DNA of 64,000 bases from Ruminococcaceae bacterium BL-6 (GTDB taxonomy: Bacteria; Bacillota; Clostridia; Oscillospirales; Acutalibacteraceae). Below the pieces are notes generated by a model that was not told where the DNA came from, did no database searches, and saw only the letters and a program-made list of their open reading frames with translations. The translations under genes and the position numbers were made by a program. The stretch's first letter is position 1; every line of letters starts with the position of its first letter. Positions 15,586-22,534 of the stretch are shown one piece after another. The stretch is taken from the NCBI GenBank assembly GCA_902810075.1, contig LR778135.1:1798001-1862000 (forward strand), in the 5' to 3' direction.

Positions 15586-16656
15586 TTACCTCCAATATTC
15601 TATTTTATTATTGAGGTCCCTCACGGTTCCTCGAATAATCAACTCAGGCTCCAGAGAAATCGAGTAAACATCCGATCCGCCGCCGTTGATGCGGTCCATC
15701 AAAAGCTTCAGGGCGAGCTTGCCGGTTTCATAGGCGGGCTGCTGAATGGTGGTGAGGGGCGGGGTGACCATTTTCGCCAGATAGACATTGTCGAATCCGA
15801 TGATGGAGACCTGCCCCGGAATCGAAACCCTTCCTTCCAGCATAAGCCACTGCATGATGCCGATCGCCGTCATATCGTTCACCGCCATGATCGCGGTCGG
15901 CCGGTTCTGCAGCTTCATAAACCTTTCCGCCAGAATCCTTCCGTTTTCAAATTCATAGCTACCGCCGATCTCTTCTTCGATGTCGGAAAGGATCACGTTT
16001 TCCTCGCGGACCGGCAGGCCGTTTTTCATCATGCCGATCTTGAACCCCTCGAGCGCCTCCCGCCGGCTGATCCGCGTGAGCGGGGCGCCCAGAAATGCGA
16101 TCTCGCGGTGCCCCATGGAAGCCAGATAATCGACCGCGAGGATTCCGCCCTTTACGGTGTCGAACTGCACCTGGCTGCAGCTGATGCCCTCAATTTCCTG
16201 ATCGACCACCACGATTTCCACACCCTTTTTGCGCAGAAGCTCCAGCTCGGAAAAATGTTTGAACAGCGGGGAAATAATGATGCCGCGAATCTTCTTGCGC
16301 AGCAGGCTCCTGATATATTCGCGCTGGTTTTCCTCGCTGCGGAACGAATCACAGAAGAAGACGTTGCAGTTGTATTTTTTCGCCTCGCTCAAAATCCCCA
16401 TGGCGATCTGTGGGTAAAAGGGGTTTGAAATGTTCGGCAGAATCACGCCGATTTCCAGATCGCGGAAACCGAACCGGGCGCGCTGGGCCGAGCGGACATA
16501 ATGAAGCTCCTGCGCGCATTCCAGTATTTTTCTTCTGGTCTGCTCATGAACCGGATAGGTGCTTCCGCTCAGCACCCGAGAAACGGTGGAAGCGGAAAAT
16601 CCGGTTTTGGAAGCGATATCATAAATCGTGCTTTTCTTCGGCTTACCCGGTTTCAT
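15586..16656 (-). CDS. LacI family transcriptional regulator
   Basis: A 356-residue LacI/GalR regulator. The N-terminal helix-turn-helix and hinge are clear: STIYDIASKTGFSASTVSRVLSGSTYPVHEQTRRKI (residues 8-42), followed by a periplasmic-binding-like effector domain beginning around VRSAQRARFGFRDLEIGVILP. GGAG six bases before the ATG supports the start. It is the first gene of the operon and five bases before the NagB-like gene, so it probably regulates itself and the sugar importer. The effector is likely the imported sugar or its phosphate. A perfect palindrome lies just upstream of the promoter. Confidence 0.93.
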   Translation of the reverse strand: MKPGKPKKSTIYDIASKTGFSASTVSRVLSGSTYPVHEQTRRKILECAQELHYVRSAQRARFGFRDLEIGVILPNISNPFYPQIAMGILSEAKKYNCNVFFCDSFRSEENQREYIRSLLRKKIRGIIISPLFKHFSELELLRKKGVEIVVVDQEIEGISCSQVQFDTVKGGILAVDYLASMGHREIAFLGAPLTRISRREALEGFKIGMMKNGLPVREENVILSDIEEEIGGSYEFENGRILAERFMKLQNRPTAIMAVNDMTAIGIMQWLMLEGRVSIPGQVSIIGFDNVYLAKMVTPPLTTIQQPAYETGKLALKLLMDRINGGGSDVYSISLEPELIIRGTVRDLNNKIEYWR

Positions 16657-16686
16657 GGCGTTTTCTCCTTTTCTGTTTCTATTTTC

Positions 16687-16714
16687 AGTATAAATGTTTG
16701 TGCAAAATAATCAA
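16687..16714 (-). promoter_or_regulatory. Sigma-A promoter of the LacI-sugar importer operon
   Basis: On the minus strand TTGATT (16709-16714) and TATACT (16687-16692) are 16 bases apart, ending about 30 bases before the lacI start. Confidence 0.5.
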
Positions 16715-16716
16715 TA

Positions 16717-16729
16717 GTAAATGATTTAC
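16717..16729. promoter_or_regulatory. Putative LacI-type operator
   Basis: GTAAATGATTTAC is a perfect 6-1-6 palindrome three bases upstream of the -35 box of the lacI promoter. Its even-sided AT-rich arms resemble LacI-family sites, though the usual central CG is missing. Assignment is inference. Confidence 0.4.
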
Positions 16730-16739
16730 GAAATATTTT

Positions 16740-17225
16740 ATGGATATTATTTCTATATGGATCATTATAGATAAGTGTTTCTATCTTTTTTGTTTCTGTT
16801 TGAGCAGCGATGATCCTGTCAGAAACCGTTGGCCTCCTCTGCAGAAGCAACAATTTTCCTGCCTTTTTTCGTGTTTTTGACCAAACCTTCGGCAAACTGC
16901 CCGTTTCTATTGAGAAGTTTTAGAATAAAAAACGTTTTCTTTAAAGAAACAATGGGTCACTGGCTTTTCCGCCCATTTCTCCGGCCCGAAAAACACTTTC
17001 AAAAAACAACTCTTCTGTTTAGAAAGCTTTTGGAACGGAGTATTCGATGTGCAAAAAAGAGAACTTTTATTATTTTATCTTTTCTTTTCGAGGAATACAA
17101 GCCCCTCCGAAAGAATCGATCGAAACAGGGCAGAAACCGGACGTTCCCGTTAAAAAATTTCATGAAAATCATCTGCGACCGCCTTTTCCCGAACGGCATG
17201 AAAAATCACAATTTCAAAGACAGGA
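16740..17225. other. Intergenic stretch with no recognised gene
   Basis: About 490 bases hold no convincing coding sequence. Open frames on either strand lack Shine-Dalgarno sites, are rich in Lys, Phe and Ser, and match no family I know. A short TTTCTTTAAAGAAA palindrome occurs at about 16937-16950. The AT content is higher than in neighbouring genes. Confidence 0.5.
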
Positions 17226-17227
17226 CC

Positions 17228-17262
17228 GAAAAAATCCGCCGAAATTCTTCGGCGGATTTTTT
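17228..17262. terminator. Bidirectional terminator after the zinc-ribbon gene
   Basis: ATCCGCCGAA/TTCGGCGGAT is a perfect 10-bp stem with a 4-base loop and A/T runs on both sides, so it acts on either strand. It ends the minus-strand gene at 17266. Confidence 0.85.
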
Positions 17263-17265
17263 CTC

Positions 17266-17565
17266 TTATACAATGCCCGAATCCCGCAGCAGCTCTTCGC
17301 ATCGTTTCAGCGCGGCATACGGAACAAAAAGGTTCCGGTTCGACGGCATGCGCCCGTAAGCTGTGGGTGTATCTAAGCCGCAGGCACGGATTTCATGGGG
17401 GATTCGGTTTTCGTCCAGAAGGGATGAAATCAGGTCGGCTTTTCCTTCGGCGGCCGTCATCAGCAGGACGGGGTCCCCTCCCTCCGGCTCGCGAAGCTTT
17501 TTTCCCCCGCAGGACGGACATCGGTCTTCCGGACAAAGGATCTGACAGTTCGGACAATACAGCAT
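17266..17565 (-). CDS. Small zinc-ribbon protein with DUF2007-like domain
   Basis: A 99-residue protein. The N terminus has a zinc-ribbon pair of CxxC motifs (CPNC at 4-7 and CPSC at about 17-20). The rest (VLLMTAAEGKADLISSLLDENRIPHEIR and later NLFVPYAALKRCEELLRD) resembles the DUF2007 signal-transducing-protein fold, a small alpha/beta domain of unknown function. The ATG at 17565 has AAGGGG upstream and gives the zinc-ribbon start; a longer in-frame extension is not supported. It is a single gene ahead of a strong terminator. The function is unknown. Confidence 0.72.
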   Translation of the reverse strand: MLYCPNCQILCPEDRCPSCGGKKLREPEGGDPVLLMTAAEGKADLISSLLDENRIPHEIRACGLDTPTAYGRMPSNRNLFVPYAALKRCEELLRDSGIV

Positions 17566-17672
17566 GACGGTCCCCTTCCTTTCCTGACGGCATCGACAGC
17601 GTATCCGCAAGGCCCCGAATACGCGGGGCTCTTTTCAGTTTATTATAACATGATCCGGCCCGTTCGTCCAGA

Positions 17673-18254
17673 TCACTGCAGAACCGGCTGAAGCTGCTTT
17701 CCTTTTAACGCGGCCAGAGCAGCCGGAAGCAGCAGCTCGAAATTCGACGCGGCGGAGGTCGGCTTTTTTTCAGGATCATCCTGCGCGAGAGGCACAAAGT
17801 AGATGTTTTTCGTATTCATCAGGCGGCCGATATGCTGCGCCGACGCGGACAGCGCGTCGTTGGTGGAAAACGCGATGAGCACCGGGCGCCCGATCCTGAG
17901 GGCGGATTTCACCGCCATCGTCACCGGGGTGTCCGTAATGCCCTGGGCAAGCTTCGCGAGCGTGTTTCCCGTACAGGGGGCGACGATCATCAGGTCCACC
18001 ATCCCCTTCGGGCCGATCGGCTCCACTTCCACGATGCTCTTCAAAATTTTACGGCCGCATATCTCTTCCACCCGGGCGTTGATGTCCTCCGCTTTTCCAA
18101 AGCGCGTGTCGGTGGAGCTCGCCTGGTAGGACATGATGGGAAGCAGGCGGTATCCCTTTTCGACGATCGCGCGCATTTGCTCCATCACTTTCTCAAACGT
18201 GCAGAAGGATCCGCACATGGCAAATCCAAAGGTCAAATCGCTCAAGTTTCTCAC
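17673..18254 (-). CDS. dpaB: Dipicolinate synthase subunit B
   Basis: A 193-residue flavoprotein-type subunit of dipicolinate synthase (SpoVFB). It has the Rossmann-like opening TFGFAMCGSFCTFEKVMEQM and the PIGPKGMVDLMIVAPCTGNTLAKLAQGITDTPVTMA block typical of the family, close to the phosphopantothenoylcysteine decarboxylase fold. With subunit A it makes dipicolinic acid from a dihydrodipicolinate-pathway intermediate in the mother cell, for loading into the spore core. It overlaps dpaA by four bases, so they are coupled. No dapA, dapB or asd gene follows, unlike the Bacillus subtilis arrangement. Confidence 0.94.
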   Translation of the reverse strand: MRNLSDLTFGFAMCGSFCTFEKVMEQMRAIVEKGYRLLPIMSYQASSTDTRFGKAEDINARVEEICGRKILKSIVEVEPIGPKGMVDLMIVAPCTGNTLAKLAQGITDTPVTMAVKSALRIGRPVLIAFSTNDALSASAQHIGRLMNTKNIYFVPLAQDDPEKKPTSAASNFELLLPAALAALKGKQLQPVLQ

Positions 18255-19105
18255 TCCTCCATCATGTTGTAGATCGTATTCTTGATGATTTCCCCCGCCG
18301 CCTTCGGCGCGGCCCTACCCGGAAGCGACGGGCCCTGAATCACCCTTATCCCGAGCTTTTCCGCCGCTTTGCAGTCGATTCCGCCGGGCGCGGACGCCAG
18401 CTCGATCATCAGGGTGTCCGAAGGAATTCTGGAAAGGACGCGGCGGGTAAAGATCAGCGCCGGCACGGTGTTGAAAATGATATCGTACCGGTCTTTTTCA
18501 CACAGCTTTGCCGTGTGCACGCCGTGGTACCCGAAAACGTCAATCCAGGCAAAATCCTTCTGGCTGCGCGCGCTTACGGTGACGTCCGCTCCGATCCCGC
18601 GGAGCATCCAGGAGAGGGCTTTCCCGATTCTTCCGTACCCCGCCACCAGACATTTTGATTTTCCCAGAGCGCCGGGATATTCCCGCATGGCGATTTCGAT
18701 GCTGCCCTCCGCGGTAACCCCCGCGTTGCGGATGGCGAATTCCTCCCTGCTGTTGTAATCGCTGGTATCGATCTCATCCCAGATATCGCTTGTCTGATAC
18801 AATTGATCCATCATTCCCCCGTAAACTTTTTTGGACCGGAAAAAAGAAGCGAACGAATGATCCAGCAGGATCTGTTCGGAACAGAACGGCGCGTTCAGAT
18901 GGCAGCCGTCGTGCGTAACGGGAAGCGGCAGGATGATGCAGTCGCAGATCAGCGCGGCGTCGCTGAGCTGGACTTCCTTCGCCCCCTTGATTTCGGGCGC
19001 AAGGTCAAACCCGAAGGTATAGACGTTATAGCCGTCTGCGGCTATGGATTCGGCAAGGGCGATCTGCCGTTTGTCCCCGCCGATCACCCCGAAATTTTCA
19101 GCCAT
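18251..19105 (-). CDS. dpaA: Dipicolinate synthase subunit A
   Basis: A 284-residue NAD(P)-binding subunit of dipicolinate synthase (SpoVFA). The N-terminal NFGVIGGDKRQIALAESIA and the later CLVAGYGRIGKALSWMLRGIGA Rossmann site are typical, the latter for NAD(P). Together with DpaB it makes the dipicolinate that gives spores their heat resistance. The start is the ATG at 19105, spaced correctly from GGGGGGAT; a TTG farther upstream is in frame but overlaps that site. A sigma-K-type promoter sits about 30 bases upstream, in keeping with late mother-cell expression. Confidence 0.94.
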   Translation of the reverse strand: MAENFGVIGGDKRQIALAESIAADGYNVYTFGFDLAPEIKGAKEVQLSDAALICDCIILPLPVTHDGCHLNAPFCSEQILLDHSFASFFRSKKVYGGMMDQLYQTSDIWDEIDTSDYNSREEFAIRNAGVTAEGSIEIAMREYPGALGKSKCLVAGYGRIGKALSWMLRGIGADVTVSARSQKDFAWIDVFGYHGVHTAKLCEKDRYDIIFNTVPALIFTRRVLSRIPSDTLMIELASAPGGIDCKAAEKLGIRVIQGPSLPGRAAPKAAGEIIKNTIYNMMEE

Positions 19106-19135
19106 GAAAAATCCCCCCAATTTTTAGTGCTGAAA

Positions 19136-19163
19136 TATATTATGGAAATGGAAATCGGTATGT
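19136..19163 (-). promoter_or_regulatory. Sigma-K-type promoter of dpaAB
   Basis: On the minus strand AC (19162-19163), 17 bases, then CATAATATA (19136-19144) match the sigma-K consensus AC-N17-CATAnnnTA exactly. The start of transcription would be about 24 bases before the ATG. Bacillus subtilis spoVF is sigma-K dependent. Confidence 0.65.
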
Positions 19164-19218
19164 GATTGGCTCGAAAAGGATTAAAATTGATTTTTAGATT
19201 GCAAAATAAAAAAAATTG

Positions 19219-19247
19219 TTTATTTTATGTTAAGAAAGCAATATAAT
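19219..19247 (+). promoter_or_regulatory. Sigma-A promoter of murC
   Basis: TTTATT (19219-19224) and TATAAT (19242-19247) are 17 bases apart. The leader to the murC ATG is about 90 bases. Confidence 0.5.
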
Positions 19248-19343
19248 AGAGAGGCGGGTTTCTCCGCGCGGAACAGAAAAACCGGAAGATCAATTTCACA
19301 AAAAACAGCGCAGCGCTGTTGACAGATAAAGGAGCGCTTGACA

Positions 19344-20729
19344 ATGGAACATCAGGACATTCTGGATCGGGTTAAAAGAATCCATTTTATCGGGATCGGC
19401 GGCTCGGGGATGTGCCCCCTTGCGGAGATCCTGCACCACGACGGCTTTCAGCTGACCGGCTCGGATATCAATGAATCGGATACCCTCGCGAGGATTCGGT
19501 CTTACAACATCCCCGTATTCATGGGCCACCGGCCCGAAAATGTCGGGGACGCGGAGCTTGTCGTTTACACCGCGGCCGTAAAAAAGGATAACCCGGAGCT
19601 TGTGGCCGCCCGGGAGCGCGGGATTCCCGCGCTCGAGCGCTCCGTCATGCTCGGCATCGTCACGCGCCGGTACCGGAATTCCATCGCGGTTTCCGGCACG
19701 CACGGAAAAACGACGACGACCGCCATGATCACCCAGGTATGCATCGACGGGAACCTGGATCCTTCGGCGATCATCGGCGGGAAGCTGCCGTACATCGGCG
19801 GAAACGGGCGAGTGGGAAAAAGCGAGACCATCATCTGCGAAGCGTGCGAATATGTGGACACCTTCCTTCAGCTGACGCCCGCCGTCTCCATCATCCTGAA
19901 CATCGACGCCGACCATCTGGATTATTTCAAAACGGTGGACAACATCATCAAATCCTTCCACCAGTTCTCCACACAAACGAGCCGGGTACTGATCGTCAAC
20001 GGAGACGACGCCAATACGCAGAAGGCGGTTCAGGGCGTCACCGGCGCAAAGATCATCACGTTCGGCCTGAAGCCGGGAAACGATTATTCCGCCGCCCGCA
20101 TCTCCGACAAGGAAAAGGCCTGCGAGGATTTTACGGTCCTGAAAAACGGGAAAAAGCTTCTGGATGTTTCCCTGTCGATCCCGGGCAGGCACAACATCTA
20201 CAACGCGCTGGCAGCCGCCGCGACGGCGGATTACCTGGGCATTCCCGCGGACTGTATCGCGGACAGCCTGCACCGCTTCACCGGCGTGCACAGGCGCTTT
20301 GAAATCCTGGGAAAATTCAACGGGATCACCGTAGCCGACGATTTCGCGCACCATCCCACCGAGCTGACCGCGACGCTGACCGCCGCGATGCACATGGGCT
20401 TCCGGCAGGTATGGGCGCTCTTCCAGCCGCACACCTTTTCGCGGACCTATCTTCTTCTGGACGATTTCGCAAAGGCGTTGTCTATCCCCGACCATGTCAT
20501 CCTTTCCAGGATTCTAGCCGTGCGCGAAACGAATACCTACCACATTTACTCCAAGGATCTGGCGGCGAAAATCCCGGGCAGCGTCTGCCGGGACACGTTT
20601 GAGGAAATGGCGGACTATGTGATGGCAAGGGCCCATCCGGGCGATTTGATCCTCACGCTGGGCGGCGGAGACATTTACAAATGCGCGAACCTGATCGTAA
20701 AGCGATACAAAGAAAAAACGGAGCAATAA
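19344..20729 (+). CDS. murC: UDP-N-acetylmuramate-L-alanine ligase
   Basis: A 461-residue Mur ligase that joins L-alanine to UDP-N-acetylmuramic acid with ATP, the first amino acid step of peptidoglycan synthesis in the cytoplasm. The N-terminal HFIGIGGSGMCPLAEIL (UDP-binding), ATP-loop SGTHGKTTTTAM at about residue 115-126, NIDADHLDYF and the C-terminal FAHHPTELTATL motif are all intact. The ATG at 19344 follows AAGGAG at 19329-19334. It is transcribed alone with a strong terminator. mreB lies tail to tail with it, a wall-growth neighbourhood. Confidence 0.97.
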   Translation: MEHQDILDRVKRIHFIGIGGSGMCPLAEILHHDGFQLTGSDINESDTLARIRSYNIPVFMGHRPENVGDAELVVYTAAVKKDNPELVAARERGIPALERSVMLGIVTRRYRNSIAVSGTHGKTTTTAMITQVCIDGNLDPSAIIGGKLPYIGGNGRVGKSETIICEACEYVDTFLQLTPAVSIILNIDADHLDYFKTVDNIIKSFHQFSTQTSRVLIVNGDDANTQKAVQGVTGAKIITFGLKPGNDYSAARISDKEKACEDFTVLKNGKKLLDVSLSIPGRHNIYNALAAAATADYLGIPADCIADSLHRFTGVHRRFEILGKFNGITVADDFAHHPTELTATLTAAMHMGFRQVWALFQPHTFSRTYLLLDDFAKALSIPDHVILSRILAVRETNTYHIYSKDLAAKIPGSVCRDTFEEMADYVMARAHPGDLILTLGGGDIYKCANLIVKRYKEKTEQ

Positions 20730-20756
20730 AAAAAGGCCCTCAGGGCCTTTTTTTAT
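20727..20756. terminator. Bidirectional terminator between murC and mreB
   Basis: AAAGGCCCT-CAGGGCCTTT stem with A and T runs on both sides serves both converging genes. Confidence 0.85.
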
Positions 20757-20778
20757 TGCTCCCGTTCTGGTCTTTTGC

Positions 20779-21804
20779 TCAATACACGGCGCTCAGCGGG
20801 TTCAGGACGCCGTATGTCTTGTTTTCCATGTCGTCGATAAACTTGATCGCCTTGCCCGCCCCGACGGCCACGCAGTTTTCCGGCTCCTCCGGAATAAAAA
20901 CGTTCATTTTCGTCTTTTTGCCGATCAGCGTATCAAAGCCGAACAGACGGGCGGAGCCGCCCGTCACGATGATGCCGTCCGTATAGATGTCGCCCATCAG
21001 CTCCGGCGGCGTTTTTTCCAGAACCTCCTGTGCGGTGCGGATGATCTGCATGGCCGGCTCGATCAGCGCTTCCAGCACCTCGTCGCTGCTCAAATCCGCC
21101 CACTGCGGCAGACCGGTCAGGATGTTCCTTCCCTTGACGCGGTAGGATTCCACTTCTTTTTTGGGGTAAACACAGCCGACGGCTATTTTGGCCTCTTCGG
21201 CCATCCGTTTGCCGATCAGCAGATTATATTTGCGGCGCACCATCTTGATGATCGCCTCGTCGAACGCGTCACCCGCGATTTTGATCGAACGCGAAATCGC
21301 GACGCCGCTCAGGGAAATGACCGCCATATCCGTCGTGCCGCCGCCGATATCGACGACAAAGCAGCCGTGTGGGGTCGAAATATCCACGCCGGCGCCCATG
21401 GCCGCGGCCACCGGCTCCTCGATCAGGCAGATCTTCCGGACGCCCGCGGCGCTGATGGCATCCACCACGGCGCGCTTTTCCACCTCTGTGATCCCGCACG
21501 GGACGCTGACCACGACGCGCGGCATGAACACCTTGCTGGCGCCGATCTTCTTCAGATAATAGTGAATCACATACTGGGCCAGCTCGAAGTTGGAAATGAC
21601 GCCGTTGCACAGCGGATGCACAACCGAAATCTTCGCGGAGGTGCGGCCGACCATCGCGTAAGCGTCTTTTCCAATGGCAACAATGTCCTCCGTATCCTGA
21701 TCATATGCGATAACAGACGGTTCATTCAGAATGATTCCTTTTCCGTCCAGATAGATTTTTAAAGTCGAAGTACCGAGATCGATTGCAATATCTGTTCCAA
21801 GCAC
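20779..21804 (-). CDS. mreB: Rod shape-determining protein, MreB/Mbl family
   Basis: A 341-residue bacterial actin that forms filaments under the membrane and guides the elongation machinery. The ATPase motifs are visible: the phosphate 1 loop GTDIAIDLGTSTLKIYLDG, the CFVVDIGGGTTDMAVISLSG phosphate 2 loop, and TDGIIVTGGSARLFGF near the adenosine site. The GTG at 21804 (VLGTDIAID) is preferred over an upstream TTG because AGGTGA is correctly spaced and family members start at this place. It stands away from mreC/mreD, so it may be an Mbl- or MreBH-type paralog rather than the main MreB; sequence alone does not settle this. Confidence 0.9.
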   Translation of the reverse strand: MLGTDIAIDLGTSTLKIYLDGKGIILNEPSVIAYDQDTEDIVAIGKDAYAMVGRTSAKISVVHPLCNGVISNFELAQYVIHYYLKKIGASKVFMPRVVVSVPCGITEVEKRAVVDAISAAGVRKICLIEEPVAAAMGAGVDISTPHGCFVVDIGGGTTDMAVISLSGVAISRSIKIAGDAFDEAIIKMVRRKYNLLIGKRMAEEAKIAVGCVYPKKEVESYRVKGRNILTGLPQWADLSSDEVLEALIEPAMQIIRTAQEVLEKTPPELMGDIYTDGIIVTGGSARLFGFDTLIGKKTKMNVFIPEEPENCVAVGAGKAIKFIDDMENKTYGVLNPLSAVY

Positions 21805-21868
21805 CGCGTCAATCACCTGTCTTTCCAAATAATATCTTTTTTTATTATATTACATGTACCATTGCTTT

Positions 21869-22534
21869 TCAATACGATTGAGTGGTAACTTTTGCCACCA
21901 CGGCGCAGACCACTTTTTTTGCCCCGCAGCGGTACAGAACCCCCGCGCATTCCGAAAGCGTGGCGCCGGTGGTTACGATATCGTCGACCAGAAGGACCGT
22001 GCCTCCCCGGATGGCTCCGGGGTCGCGCGCGCTGTAGACCCCCCGGACGTTTTGCGCCCTCTCCCCGCGGCGGAGCCTGTGCTGCTCGGGATTGTCCACC
22101 TTTTTTTCGAGCAGCGGGCGGTAGGGCAGCCCGGCCCGCGCGGCGATTCGGCGCGCCAGAAGCTCGGACTGGTTATACCCCCTTTTTTTCTTCCTTTCCC
22201 GGGAAATCGGGACGCAGGTGACGGCGGAAAACGAGGGATCGGGAACATTCTTCCGGATATTCTCCAGCATTCGGTCCGAAAAAAATTCCCCGTATTTTTT
22301 CTTTCCCCTGAACTTAAAATTCAGGATCGCTTTGCGCACTTTTCCATCGTAAGAATAAGGCGCTGTACAAAGAAAAGTCTTCCCGGTTTCCGGCAGGATC
22401 ATGCGCTGTTTCCAGTGCACGGGGAACACCTCTTTTTCGCACGCGCCGCACACCGTTTTCCCGGGGGAAATCACGCGGGAGCAGAACACGCACCGGGGCG
22501 GAAAAAGATAATCCAGCAGGCGCTTAATTTTCAT
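21869..22534 (-). CDS. ComF family phosphoribosyltransferase-like protein
   Basis: A 221-residue ComF-family protein. The N-terminal zinc ribbon has two CxxC motifs (CVFC and CGAC, residues 15-32 region) and the C-terminal part has the PRPP-binding loop VLLVDDIVTTGATLSE. The family is linked to DNA uptake during competence in Bacillus, where its biochemical role is still unclear, and is present in many bacteria without natural competence. It overlaps recD2 by 11 bases (22524-22534), so the two are translationally coupled; the pairing suggests a DNA-processing role. Confidence 0.9.
   Translation of the reverse strand: MKIKRLLDYLFPPRCVFCSRVISPGKTVCGACEKEVFPVHWKQRMILPETGKTFLCTAPYSYDGKVRKAILNFKFRGKKKYGEFFSDRMLENIRKNVPDPSFSAVTCVPISRERKKKRGYNQSELLARRIAARAGLPYRPLLEKKVDNPEQHRLRRGERAQNVRGVYSARDPGAIRGGTVLLVDDIVTTGATLSECAGVLYRCGAKKVVCAVVAKVTTQSY

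Noticed and set aside
16829..17359. A 176-codon frame in the intergenic gap before the DUF2007-like gene
   Set aside because: Low-complexity Lys/Phe/Ser-rich frame with no ribosome site, and it runs across the strong terminator at 17228-17262.
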